DNA of 64,000 bases from Adiantum capillus-veneris (taxonomy: Eukaryota; Streptophyta; Polypodiopsida; Polypodiales; Pteridaceae). The DNA lies in NCBI GenBank assembly GCA_014529385.2, contig CM043954.1, positions 9,738,830 through 9,802,829 of the forward strand, given 5' to 3'. Each line of letters starts with the position of its first letter. Position 1 is the first letter of the stretch. This document shows, piece by piece, positions 53,047 through 64,000 of the stretch. The notes beneath the pieces are model-generated. The model was not told the origin of the DNA. It made no database searches and saw only the letters and a list, made by a program, of their open reading frames with translations. The position numbers and the translations under genes are program-made.

Positions 53047-53884
53047 ATGGCACGCACAAAGAAAACAGCAAGAAGAGATCAACCTTTTTCTGCTCACCCT
53101 CACTCATCCGTCCAAGGTGCTAAAAAACCACCTTGGATACACGAACAAGAGCTCCTAGAAGAGATGGAGAGGGAATGGTCAAGTGAAGAGCAACAAGATG
53201 GACAACCTTCACGCAAGAAGAAATGGGTAGTGACTTCATACACTGAAACCGAGATGGACAGCGAAGCACCAAGCCCACCATGGAGCGGACAGGAGATCCC
53301 AAGCAATCATCGAGTCCCGGCTGGGAAGACATTTCCACGTGGCTTCAGAGCTCTGCCATTAGATCAGCCTAGATGTGATCATGGGTTACTAAATGAAGAG
53401 GATTTTGAGGATGTAGAAGATGAGCCGGTTGGAGCGCAGGGTGGAGTTGAAGAGCCAGTCGGAGCACATGGTGGGCTTGAAGATGCGCAAGCTCCTCATC
53501 GCAAGCCCTCTCATAGAAAGAAAAAGTTTTTCAAGGTTCGCCCTCGCAAGGCCCATGTCCTAGATCCTACCATCCCTCAACAACGGGCTCCTGCTGTGAA
53601 GCGACACATTCCAAAGGCCTTGCAAGAGATTCGTCACTATCAAAAGACTTCAGACCTTCTCATCCGCAAGGCACCATTCGCACTTTGGTGAAAGAGATCA
53701 TGCAAAGTTATCGATGGCATTTCGAGTTCAAGGTATCTCCGTAGAAGCTCTGCAGGAAGCGGTAGAATATCAACTAGTTTCTCTTTTTGAAGACACAAAC
53801 TTGTGTGCTATTCATGCAAAACGGGTGACAATAATGCCCAAGGATATAGATCTTGCGCGTCGAATCAGAGGAGAGAGAGACTGA
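53047..53884 (+). pseudogene. Histone H3-like protein with a long linker, beside a transposase
   Basis: The ATG at 53047 opens with MARTKKTARRD, matching the histone H3 N-terminus (ARTKQTARKS) at seven of the first nine residues. H3 Lys4 is kept, but Lys9 is Arg and Ser10 is Asp. About 170 residues unlike H3 follow: acidic (NEEDFEDVEDEP), two copies of EPVGA-GG, and basic (RKKKFFKVRPRK). The H3 fold then starts with [20 protein letters not shown], continues in the next frame as LVKEIMQSY, and in the third as VEALQEA followed by [20 protein letters not shown] and [13 protein letters not shown], ending with TGA at 53882-53884. One-base shifts lie near 53673-53685 and 53715-53725. About 279 codons versus 136 in H3. 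It starts 220 bp after the transposase stop on the same strand. If the frameshifts are real the gene is dead. Confidence 0.9.
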
Positions 53885-54103
53885 ATTTGACTTTTATGCA
53901 ATTTTGGCAATGTAAAGATATCTTTTTCAAATATAACGAGTTGTGCTTTGTGATTTCTTTTCCATCGTACAGAACATTTGTGTTTATAAGTGATATGATG
54001 CTATGAGATTTATTCTAGATGTCGGTTCTTTCTTTCAAAAGTTAGTTCTTGTGGTTGAAATGGATTTTAAAGGAAGAATGATTTTAAGTAGAACTAGGTA
54101 GAG

Positions 54104-54108
<5 letters not shown>

Positions 54109-54180
<72 letters not shown>
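54109..54180. repeat. (GA)n microsatellite
   Basis: About 72 bp, directly abutting the left arm of the foldback element. Confidence 0.97.
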
Positions 54181-54183
<3 letters not shown>

Positions 54184-54330
54184 TATCAATGCAGCTTTAC
54201 AAACCTAGCCAAGAAAAGGTGGAAAAAAGCTGTCTGGGGGCCTGCCGCGCGCCTCCGCGGCAGGCTGGGGCCCCAGACAGCTTTTTTTCACCTTTTCTTA
54301 GCTAGGTTTGTAAAGCTTCACTGATATTAT
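54180..54330. repeat. Foldback (MITE-like) element, full copy
   Basis: Left arm 54180-54249 (ATAATATCAATGCAGCTTTAC ... GCCTGCCGCG) and right arm 54255-54330 are inverted copies with about four mismatches and a 6-bp indel around a GC-rich centre. No coding capacity. Confidence 0.92.
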
Positions 54331-54391
54331 GCCTTTTTGTTTTTTCAATTAACCACAATCGGTTGACAGCTCTTGTAATCAACTTCTATCA

Positions 54392-54605
<214 letters not shown>

Positions 54606-54869
54606 GGTGTTATTTATATGAAAAATAATTATTGATCTTGGTTCAGAGAATTGCACAATCATACCACAATATAGAGCCAATCACCTACTGTCTATCGTAC
54701 CATAAACTCAATACAGAATTTCACAGTTAAAATCAAGTCCCATTCCAAATTTAAAATAGAAAAATACAAAGATGTGATATATCCCATTACAAATTTGAAA
54801 GAGTTAATTACAAGATATATGTAGCTATTGAGTGCTTGAGCCATCTAAGATATGGCGTGGAATGTTTTC
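54606..54869. other. No supported gene
   Basis: AT-rich 3' flank of the minus-strand gene that follows. Confidence 0.4.
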
Positions 54870-56390
54870 TCATCGCTCTTGGGCGCAGGGAAGCTGTTTG
54901 TGCAACACATCCCAAGCAATTTGTTCCACATTGCTTAGACCTACAACTTGGCTTAAGGCCACGTTACAAAGTACACGACCACGAATGTGTGTCGCAAATG
55001 CAGCACTGGCCAGAGATTTATTTACAAGATAAATGACTTGGGAGGCTTGAGATATGGTTGACAGGCATAGGATGCGGCTCATTGCTTTCATCATTGACAC
55101 CCAAAATTGACCACAAGGAGTGTACTCCTTGTGGATTATCGCAAAGCCGTCCTGGGGGAGCTTGCCAAGGTAATGCGCAAGGAATGACTGCCATCCAAAA
55201 GCTTGGAGCCTACCATCTTCTCCCCGACCTGCATGCTCATCCAGCTCCACAACATTCTACAAAGAAATCAATAGGTAAATAATATTTCAGAATGCAACAA
55301 TGAAAATTAACGTAATCACAAAACAAAAATTAATTGATACCTCTTGTTTTTCGTCGCCCTCATCGTTTATGCCTTTGCTGTCAAGAGAAATGGATGAATT
55401 GGGAGCCATAGCGACACTCTCAAGTTCATCCATATGAACAGGCATAGGAGTGCACGTTAGGCTTCAAGCAATGTGCGTGTAGCTAAAAACTCATCCTCCG
55501 ACACAGATGAGTGCGGTGCATCTTTCACCCGCCACCATTGCCAACTCCAGTGTATCTACCACACTCTCTCCAAGGAGTAGGAGGCTTCGATCCAGTGGAT
55601 CGGAGGAGGGGTTAATGGCAGAAGACTCTACAGTGGCACAGAGGATGGACAGGCACTCATCCATGCGGATGTCAAAAGTTTTTTCAAGATCATGTAAAAA
55701 AAATATTCCTCCCCATTTATGACAATTGGGGAGAGGTGTTCAAAAAAAACCTCCGGAGTTAATGTCTCCTCCGGCGCATCTGCAACGGGCTTGAAGGATG
55801 CTTCTGCACCTTATCACCCATGGATTTTGTGGCATCCATGACACCTTCTGGGTAGGTTAGGGCAAGAATATTGCACTCTTTGCTTGCATCCCAGGGCGTT
55901 GTAATGGGCTCCTTTGTGTCCTTGACGACACCCCCAAGGCGCAAATGAGGCAAACTCACCTCAGATCTTTCAGGCTCCTCCGCAAGAAGAAACACAAAAG
56001 TCGCCAAGCGACTTAGAAACTGGGTCCCGACCTTCTTCTTTATCAAACGTGAATCTTCAATATAATGACCTGCCTCACCCGCAATTACACAAAATCGTTG
56101 AAGCCGCTAGGTGAAAGGCCGATCGCCTTTGTGTATGTAGCGAATCAAATCGCATGGAATCCACAATTCCTCTTGTCCGACAATTGGTATAGCATACTTG
56201 TCGATGTAGATTTCAAAAAATTTCAAGATAGGTTGAAAAGATTGGATGTTTAGGTGAATAGTTGCGTTCACATCAAGGAATTGGGTGAAGAAATTGTGGA
56301 GATCGTCACGATCTTGCCACTCGGTTGTTTGTAAAAACGCTAGGAAGTGTTGTAACGCCGTGGCTTTGGGAGGGGTGGAGGAGGATGCCA
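54870..56390 (-). pseudogene. Spliced gene of unknown family, decayed
   Basis: The start is the ATG at 56388-56390 (MASSSTPPKATALQHFLAFL). The frame is open to a TAG at 56107-56109, continues in frame (RLQRFCVIAGEAGHYIEDSR ... PERSEVSLPHLRLGGVVKD) and shifts near 55790 into FKPVADAPEETLTPEVFFEH. It shifts again at the T8 run near 55705 into DLEKTFDIRMDECLSILCA. A last part (MDELESVAMAPNSSISLDSK ... DEGDEKQE) joins across a GT-AG intron (55257-55340, 84 nt, phase 0) to NVVELDEHAGRGEDGRLQAF and ends at 54870. The in-frame intron supports a real, once-expressed gene. No domain recognised. It lies between the foldback elements and a CACTA end. Confidence 0.5.
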
Positions 56391-56844
56391 TGATGCTAGC
56401 TGCTAAGGTAGGAATGCAAAGAGTGTTAGAGCTCACATGAGAGTGTGAATAGGCTATGTAGGTGAATTGTGAAAATGGTAGGGTTTAGAAGGCTTTATAT
56501 AGCGCCCCCCCCTCTCCAAAATTAATAACAATAATTAAAATATTAAACAATTTTCACAAAGTAACACAAATAACAAGAAGTTATAAAAAAAAATTCAAAT
56601 TAATTACAATCATTTAACTCTAAAAACACATCACTATGACTTTAAGATAATGTGCATTGCCAAAATTTGATACAACCATCTGTTTGAACTTACAATTGTG
56701 ATATTATAGAAAATTTAAGTACAAAACATAACTACTCTAATGATAAAACCAGATTCTCTTCCGTCATCCACGCCTTTTCAATTTGAATCGTGCTCTGCAT
56801 GCAGCTACCAATCTAGCAAAAAAATAAGAAATAGCATACCCACC

Positions 56845-57680
56845 TTAGAGTGAGGAATAATCCAAAGAACATAAAGATAACATAATTAAGAGAGAAAGAT
56901 CATTCACCTTACGTCGTCCAATGCAAAACTTTGTAGCTTCTCCATGCTCTAAACCCATTATCACTAAGTGCTCCCGCACATTGGCCAATGTCCAATGCTT
57001 GTTCACTTGGACGGTCTCAACAGCACCACTCGACAATTTGATTGCAATTTCAAATACCTCAAGTGTAGCATCGGTGGATTGCAATGGAATCCATTCACCA
57101 AGCTTGCACATCCATCTTTCATAGAAGTACCTCATGTAAAGGGTGGAGCGCACCTTGATGAAACGGATAGCAATGCCGAAACTTCCAACCTGACACCGAA
57201 AGCAATCTCCGTTGTGAAGTCCTTCAAGATACCCCCACTTCTCGCCAAGGATGGCTTCCAATGTATCGTAATGTAGATCTTTGCAAACATACATAGTGTT
57301 TGTATGATGGAAAGGCAAAGATCCGAATATGCTAGCAAAGACATGAGCAGGACAACACCATCCAAACCCAATGGAACGCGAGCTTTTCAAAATTTTAATG
57401 ATGCTCTCACATCAGCTACAATCTTGGCTTTCAAAGACATTACAATGAATGCATCTGGCTTTGGCCACTCCATGCTACGCAAGGTTGTAGCCTCCAAAGG
57501 TTGTAGCTCTCCGTAGCCTTGCTCATATGTAGGTACAATGTACTTGTGGGTGTAGAAGAACACCCTTTGCCGTGCAAGGTTTGATGAAGTTGTGTTCGGG
57601 AAGATCATAACCCCAAGACTTGCATGCATGGCCATAATGTTCCTGAAAGGCACGAGAGCGGTTGCTCCTCCACAAGGCTA
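56845..57680 (-). pseudogene. Second spliced ORF of unknown family
   Basis: Minus-strand frames give AFQEHYGHACKSWGYDLPEH near 57650, VFFYTHKYIVPTYEQGYGEL with MEWPKPDAFIVMSLKAKIVA (57387-57653), and after a shift near 57395 FGSLPFHHTNTMYVCKDLHY, RWMCKLGEWIPL and HLVIMGLEHGEATKFCIGRR to a donor-like CGTAAG/GTGAATG near 56910. An acceptor TTTTTGCTAG near 56815 precedes a short last exon. An intron-like gap also precedes 57690. No family recognised. It ends about 180 bp before the CACTA terminus at 57863 and may belong to the same decayed unit as 54870-56390. Confidence 0.4.
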
Positions 57681-57875
57681 GAAGGAAAAACATCTATATA
57701 GAAACAAAACAGTTCGTGAGATGTAAAAAGTATAATTTTTTTACCACCAAAACTATTGAAGTGCAAGGGACATACAATTACAAGGAAAATCCCTTGGGTT
57801 GGTGATCCCTCGTAGACGCATGTGTCCAAACATGAAGACATGTTGAACGATTGCCACCGTACACTACAACACTAA

Positions 57876-58030
57876 ATGAAGATATCAACGCGCCTATATC
57901 GACGGCCATGCTTTTCCACACGTATATCGATGACATTAGCGGGCATCGCTATACGCGTCGCTATGTGCGTTGATATACGCGTGGAAAGGCTTTATTTGCC
58001 ACGCGTATAGCGACGCGTATATCGACGCCA
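57876..58030. repeat. CACTA subterminal repeats (CGCGTATATCGACGC-like)
   Basis: Repeated words CGCGCCTATATCGACG, CACGTATATCGATG, CGCTATACGCGTCGCTAT, GATATACGCGTGG, CCACGCGTATAGCGACGCG in both orientations, the expected transposase-binding region. Confidence 0.8.
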
Positions 58031-58180
58031 AAAAAATTGGGGGAAAAAGTGAAACCCGCGTACAGGGGCCATTTTCGCTTGCTCGGATCTTGGCCGAAAC
58101 CTGCTGCGCAGGTATTATGTCCATCTCCACCCTCCCCAACCCCTCTCTCTTGCTCTCTCTCTCTCTCTACCTCTACATCG

Positions 58181-58196
58181 TGTGTGTGTGTGTGTG

Positions 58197-58258
<62 letters not shown>

Positions 58259-58275
58259 GATGTGTGTGTGTGTAG

Positions 58276-58318
<43 letters not shown>

Positions 58319-58337
58319 GTGTGTGTGTGTGTGTGTA

Positions 58338-58395
<58 letters not shown>

Positions 58396-58505
58396 GTAGT
58401 AAATAGATAGAGAGAGAGAGAGCGGTGTGTGTGTGTGTAGGAAAGAGAGAGAGAGAGAGGTGTGTGTGTGTGTAGGAAAGAGAGAGAGAGAGGTGTGTGT
58501 GTGTA

Positions 58506-58563
<58 letters not shown>
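58181..58563. repeat. Higher-order (GT)n-TAGGAAA-(GA)n microsatellite
   Basis: Six or seven cycles of GGTGTGTGTGTAGGAAAGAGAGAG with variable run lengths. Confidence 0.95.
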
Positions 58564-58567
<4 letters not shown>

Positions 58568-59049
58568 AATGTATGCTTAGGAAATTAAAACTAAAGAAAA
58601 AAAAATTAAAGAGAGAAATGAAATGAAATGTTATATTAACGTCTTCGAAAGGCCAAAGTGACCTATGAGACATGAGACAAGAAAGTTACAATGTGATGGA
58701 TCTGATACAAAGTTAAAGTAAGAAGATGACAAAATAAAATATTATGGAATCCTTAACTGCTGGGTGTGGACTAAACGGCTAAACGAGCTAGTTGGGATAG
58801 GTAGATCTCCTCCATGGTCAGTACTTTGATCGGACGTTGTGCATGTCGAGCCAAAGTGACCTAGCTAGATCCTCTGATGCAGCCTCTGTCGATGTTGTGT
58901 AGTCCTCCGCAGTCGTGGGCATCTAGATCTCCCTAGATCAGTCGCTCGTTCGATCATTAGAGAGATAGGGAAGTAGAGAGCGAGAGAGAGGGAGAGGTAA
59001 GTAGAGAGAGAGAGAGAGAGATAGGAAATAGAGAGATAGAGAAAGAGAG
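58564..59049. other. No supported gene
   Basis: 5' region of the CACTA element, upstream of its transposase. GA-rich towards its end. Confidence 0.4.
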
Positions 59050-59360
<311 letters not shown>

Positions 59361-59575
59361 AGAAGAAACTATGGAACTAAAAGAGGCAAAGGGGTTTTTC
59401 CTGCTACATGCATTGCCATGTACACCTGGGAGTGCACGTATGTGTCTACCCATATAGGATTTGACCAATAAAGACGAGATTTTGACCCGGTGGTCCTGAT
59501 CTCCATACACCTCTGGACCGAGGTGTACGGAGATTGGGCAAGACTAGAGAATGCGAGGTAGTTTACATTGTGAGG

Positions 59576-59577
<2 letters not shown>

Positions 59578-59626
<49 letters not shown>
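59578..59626. repeat. (TA)n microsatellite
   Basis: About 50 bp of (TA)n just upstream of the transposase start. Confidence 0.95.
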
Positions 59627-59642
<16 letters not shown>

Positions 59643-59670
59643 ATTAAAACAACATTCATAATCATTGTAG

Positions 59671-62613
59671 ATGGCAACGTCATCAACTAACATGGAGGAA
59701 AAGATTGCATGCTCGGGCACGCTCTGCAAGTATCAAATCTTGCGCAAGCATACGATATGTAATGAGCATGTGCACAAGTACGGAGAGTTTGCTAGAGAAA
59801 CCGTATAGAATCTGCGATACGACTCCTACGGAACGGGCATTGATTTCCGCGACATAGCACCTACATTTGAGAGAGAGAGAGAGAGAAAAAAGATTATGCG
59901 TGAAGGTCCGACCAATATAGAGCCACGGATGGAAGCAAAAAAGGGCTTACAGACAGAAGACGACGGCATGGAGGAGATGCTAGATGCCTTCTTCCAGACA
60001 AGCGAGGAGAATGCGAACGAAGCAGCACCAAAAGCCGTGCGCCTATCTCCTGAAGACATGTTGAGAAATTTGGCACGTCAACCAATCTATGAAGGCGCTT
60101 CAGTCAGTGTACGGGTGGTCAAATGCAAGCGTCACTGCTTTGTTTAGGTACGTAATTTACAAAAGAGATTTTTCGATTGCAACGGTGATGTGCTCGGAGA
60201 GCTTTAATTTTAATTTAATGTGGCTTAAACAGGTTATTGCGGGAGCAACTTCTCTCGGCTGGCAATGAAATGCCTCCCTCCAGGCCAGACGCAAAGCAAC
60301 TTCTGACCTCAGTTGGCTTGGACTACAACAAGATTCATGCATGTCCAAATGATTACATTCTTTTTCGCAATGAATTCGCAGATTGTCTGTCGTGTCCTAA
60401 GTACGGAGCAATGCGCTACAAACAAGATGCAGTTGGCGAGATAGTGCCAGCTAAAGTGTTGCGGCATTTCCCTATTATTCCTAGGATAAAAAGCATGTTT
60501 CGTTGTGGTTCCATTGCAAATTTGATGCGGTGGCATTCTACGAATAGATCCACTAACGCAACATTTAGGGTGCCCGCTGATTCGAAGGCTTGGAGGCACA
60601 TTGAAGATACCTGGCCACATTTTAAGAGTGAACCACACAATTTGGGTTTGGGCATGGCAATGGATGGAGTCAATCCATTTGTCTTGAGAAGCTCGTCATG
60701 GAGCACTTGGCCTGTGTGCCTTATCAATTACAACCTCCCTCCGTGGCTTGCTATCAAGAAGGGTCATTTGATTTTAAGCTTGATTGTACCTGGTAAGTTC
60801 AAAGAAAAAAACATTGATGTTTATCTAGCTCCACTAATTGACGAGCTCCAGGAGTTATGGCATGGGATCGACATAGCAGATGCGGTTGAACCAGTAGGAC
60901 AACAGCATGCAAGGATCCATGGACTTCTTATGTGGACTATGCATGATTGGCCAGGATACGGAGAAGCTTCTGGTAATGGTTATTGATTTACAAAATTCTC
61001 GCTATTCGCAAGCCCTTTGCCTTGGCCTGATTCATGCTTTGATATATGCAGGACTAACAACTTCGGGATACAATGCATGTCGAATTTGCGGGCAGTCTTT
61101 GGATGTGCGCTATTCTACCTCTCTTCGAAAGACAATTTATCACGGACACCACCGTTATCTTCCAGATGGCCATCACTTGCGCGAAGGCCAGCTCGGTCGC
61201 GTCAAATGTCGTCCTATGCATGTACAAGAGTGGCGTCGCCGATGGGGGCAACCTATTCCAGGAATGAAACGTTTGTCCATTCTCCATACGTTGCCGTACT
61301 GGGGTGATCTACTAATTAACCATTTGCTGGATCCAATGCATATATTCAATAATGCGGGAGAGCTCCTCTGGAAGACAATCATGGGAATGAAAGACAATCG
61401 AGCTTCACGAGATGATTTGCAGTCGGTTGGAAAGATGCAAGAGCTGTGGCCTTTCACCAATGCAGCTGGTCAAACAAAACTTCCAAGAGCGCCATGGGTA
61501 TTGCTAAAAAACGAAGAGCGACAAGTGAAAAGGGTGATTTCAGAGTTCAGGACGCTAACAAGATATATGCGATGTCTCAAGACAGCATTCACCCGTGACG
61601 ATCAACTGTCAGGGTTGAAATCGCACGACTGGCATAAGTTCTTGCAATTCATTCTTCCAATTGCGATCAAGGGGTGTTTAACGGAGGAAGTGCGAACCTG
61701 CATATACAAGATTTTAGAGCTAGTGTGGTGGATCTCTTCCAAGGAGATACAGGAGGAATCTATTGCAGTCGCAAGGGCTAACTCCATTGAGACAGTTTGC
61801 ATGATTGAGAAGTATCTATTGAGATAGTGAGAGCAGCTCGACAGATCGGAGAACCCATATCTCTAGAAGAGGAAGAGCTGGCTATTGGATGTGACTGGAA
61901 GTATCATACATACATGGCATTGTGGTCGCATGGAAAGCATTTCAGAACACAACAAATTGACAACAGAAGAAACACGTTTGACAGTGGGGTAATGGTTAGT
62001 TTCATGCAAAAGAGCAGGGCCAGTGCTAGAGACACGAATGAGAGCACTAGCAACCTGGATTACTGTGGTCTGGTGTCAGATATCCTGAAAGTAATCTTCA
62101 GGCGGTTTGAGATGTTTTTGTTGGATGTGAAGTGGTTCAAGGTGATTACTTATGGTCGCAATGCAACGGTACGCAGAGATGGAAACAAACTTGTGCAAAT
62201 AGATTCTAGAAAGACTTGGACAGATGTGAGCGACACATTTTCTCTCCCCGAACATTGCGAGCAAGTGGTCTTTGTACCGGACCCTCGAGAGCGACAATGG
62301 TGCATGGTTTGTGGTTCAGGTTGCTCCAAGAAATAAACAAGTATTTGAAGGGCAAGATCTCCTGGAGGAAAGTCAGTCAGACGACGTCCATACTACTGTG
62401 ACATTAGATGAGATAGACGAAGGTATGGTAGAGGAAGCTGACAGATATACGAGGGATGACGCAGACGAGCCAGAATTGACACTTGTAGATGAAGATGCAA
62501 TGGATGAAGACAATCTGCCAGAACGAGTTGGGGCAGAGTTATGTTTGGAATTAGAGATAGACGATGATACGGTGCAAGATCTTATCGATGATGCCTCACT
62601 CGTCGAGGCCTAG
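59671..62613 (+). pseudogene. CACTA transposase (Transposase_21 / TNPD-like), defective
   Basis: The start is the ATG at 59671 (MATSSTNMEEKIACSGTLCK). A TAG at 59806-59808 interrupts the N-terminal part. A frame change near 60090 leads into SVYGWSNASVTALFR, which joins across an intron (60148-60232, 85 nt) to LLREQLLSAGNEMPPSRPDA. The core follows: LDYNKIHACPNDYILF, CLSCPKYG, KVLRHFPIIPR, MRWHSTN, NPFVLRSSSWSTWPV, NIDVYLAPLIDELQELW, WTMHDWPGYGEASG. A second intron (60973-61051, 79 nt, GT-AG) restores TTSGYNACRICGQ. Later HLLDPMHIFNNAGELLW and VWWISSKEIQEESI are seen. Near 61825 the frame shifts, and the usual block between CMIEKYL and the C-terminal DUF4216-like part (SNLDYCGLVSDILKVIFRRF, VKWFKV) seems deleted. 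Another shift lies near 62300. The enzyme would excise CACTA elements in the nucleus. Confidence 0.9.
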
Positions 62614-62720
62614 GCCTGTAAGTGTTTGTGTGAAGACTTTGATTTAAAATTAATCTTAAAGTTAATTTAAACAACTGTGTTCTGACGCTTTATTTTACTT
62701 TCTTTGTGCATGACTTTAGT

Positions 62721-63386
62721 ATGGCAGACGAGATTCCAGATCCCGCTTCCATGAGTGCAGATGCATTCATGGGCTTCGTTACACGGATGACGCCTGCTCA
62801 GATGGCAGAGGCTTCTTAGTACTGGGTAGCCAGAGGCACGGGTACTACGCCTCTGGGCTTCACACCCGAGGGTCCGACGCCTAGGCGGGGGACGCCTACG
62901 GGGTTCACGACGCCTATGGGTATGACGCCTTCTTCTCCCATCACGGCCGCTTCGACACCTAGGGGTGGGACAGAGGCGGCTACGTCCTCATCTCCGCAGC
63001 ACAGGTGCACTAGCCGATCTCGGCGATCGTCAGGTGGAGGTGGTGGTTGCTGTGGAGGAGGGTCCACAAATGCTTCAACCCCTCCTCGCTCACGACCCCC
63101 GTCTTACCCAGGCACACCTCGGACACCTTGGGGGGCACACGATCCTAGTGCCTCCAAGCTCTATACTGTACGGGGAGATGGTTTTGTTGACATGGATAGA
63201 GTCGGGACTGAGATGCGACAGCGGATTCGCCATCTCGTGGAGCTGCAGTTTTGGACCAGCATTCTGACTTCTTGGGATCAGCAAGAAAAGGAAAAAGTCA
63301 CTTACATAGTGGGAGCCCTCCACCTTCTTGTGCAATATCGGAAGAGATACACCATATATTCTTGGGCTTTGTTTGTGTTACTCTGA
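62721..63386 (+). pseudogene. Second CACTA ORF (Transposase_24/TNP-like), one in-frame stop
   Basis: The start is the ATG at 62721 (MADEIPDPASMSADAFMGFV). A TAG at 62817-62819 interrupts it, then the frame is open to 63386. The middle is low complexity (Thr-Pro repeats TPRRGTPTGFTTPMGMT, a GGGGGCCGGG run, Arg/Ser). The end (DMDRVGTEMRQRIRHLVELQ, FWTSILTSWDQQEKEKV) resembles the N-terminal part of the Transposase_24 domain found on the second gene of En/Spm elements. The family domain is longer, so the protein is truncated or continues in a later exon. Such proteins bind subterminal repeats. Confidence 0.6.
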
Positions 63387-63525
63387 GTTAGGGTTTTATT
63401 AGGTTATGTAAGTTTGCATGTGTGCACACAAAAAGATTAGGAGGCCAGCTTGACACCTCTTGCACACCTAGCTTATGAAATGCATGGGTCAACTTGAAAC
63501 CTACTTATATTGATTACATTTTTAG

Positions 63526-63591
<66 letters not shown>

Positions 63592-63877
63592 GACCAATTT
63601 TCATGAGAACATCTTTCTAGCAACTTGAAGGGTTCTCTAACCTCATCATCGAGCATAGCCTATGGTAACTATCATTGCAAGGACTCTCCTATGGTCCTTG
63701 GAAAAAAACCTAGGTTTAGTGTGATTCTTCCTTCAAAATTTTACAATTACCTTTGAAAATCAAGACTATAGGCTGCAAAACCTACAAATGTCAACCTATT
63801 TTATTGTATTTATATGCAAATACCTCTAATTTTCTTTTTTTTTAAAAATAGTTTTCCAAGATTTTGGAAAGATGTGT

Positions 63878-63915
<38 letters not shown>

Positions 63916-64000
63916 TGGGGGGGTCAAGATATAGAGGTCATGTACATCACGTGTGTTCAAGGGGTATTTATAAAACCCCCTATTTTATATTTTTCTATGT
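63387..64000. other. Non-coding tail with (GA)n microsatellites
   Basis: (CA)n/(GA)n at 63523-63588 and (GA)n at 63881-63911. Probably still inside the CACTA element. No exon recognised. Confidence 0.5.

Noticed and set aside
53047-53884. Centromeric histone (CENH3) instead of an H3-like transposon gene
   Set aside because: The N-terminus and the [16 protein letters not shown] core follow canonical H3, and I see no longer loop 1 typical of CENH3; still worth an alignment.
63700-63725. Right end of the CACTA element at GGTTTAGTG
   Set aside because: It lacks inverse complementarity to CACTACAACACTAAATG beyond TTTAGTG and has no GTA duplication after it.

Overview
The window looks like transposon-rich intergenic DNA from a land-plant nuclear genome. 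It carries spliced CACTA (En/Spm) and PIF/Harbinger transposases, Ty3 and Ty1/copia pol fragments primed by initiator tRNA-Met, a CLV1/BAM-type LRR receptor fragment, plant-style GT-AG introns of about 80 nt, and very many long (GA)n/(CT)n and (CA)n microsatellites. Species cannot be read from the sequence; a non-seed plant with a large genome is possible, but that is inference. No intact single-copy host gene is certain. Almost every coding region is a mobile-element gene with a few stops or frameshifts, i.e. fairly young decay.

Layout. 1-4984: left-truncated Ty3/gypsy element on the minus strand with its 5' LTR and primer site. 7.6-8.4 kb: CLV1/BAM-like LRR receptor pseudogene. 9.9-11.1 kb: gag-like remnant. 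11.6-12.9 kb: degenerate repeats and a cluster of long foldback hairpins. 14.4-16.1 kb: fragment related to the 50-53 kb transposase, then a CACTA-type terminus. 16.1-19.0 kb: an 18-unit, about 165-bp satellite whose units are themselves inverted repeats. 19.0-21.6 kb: decayed plant-mobile-domain-like/coiled-coil ORFs. 22.66-23.78 kb: complete miniature LTR retrotransposon with target-site duplication, inserted 3-4 bp before the start codon of a PIF/Harbinger transposase (23.8-25.0 kb), whose Myb/SANT partner lies convergently at 27.0-28.2 kb across a low-complexity ACTAAC array. 28.4-36.6 kb: two about 3.7-kb direct copies of a non-coding segment, each bounded by (CA)n tracts.

38-49 kb: a gag fragment, microsatellites, two oppositely oriented copies of an unrecognised small gene family that appear tied to a retroelement 3' end, and a nested Ty1/copia remnant. 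50.0-53.9 kb: the most unusual locus, a decayed multi-exon transposase of a family I cannot name, followed on the same strand by a histone H3-like ORF. That ORF has an H3 N-terminus, a long unrelated linker and a near-canonical H3 fold. 54.2-54.6 kb: foldback element copies. 54.8-57.7 kb: minus-strand spliced ORFs of unknown family. 57863-end: a CACTA element with terminal CACTA motif, subterminal repeats, transposase and a second ORF, running off the window.

How the genes relate: transposase/DNA-binding pairs (Harbinger TPase + Myb; CACTA TPase + second ORF) would mobilise their own family. The H3-like protein, if it travels with the 50-kb transposase, would be a chromatin-acting accessory. 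That link rests on adjacency and strand only.
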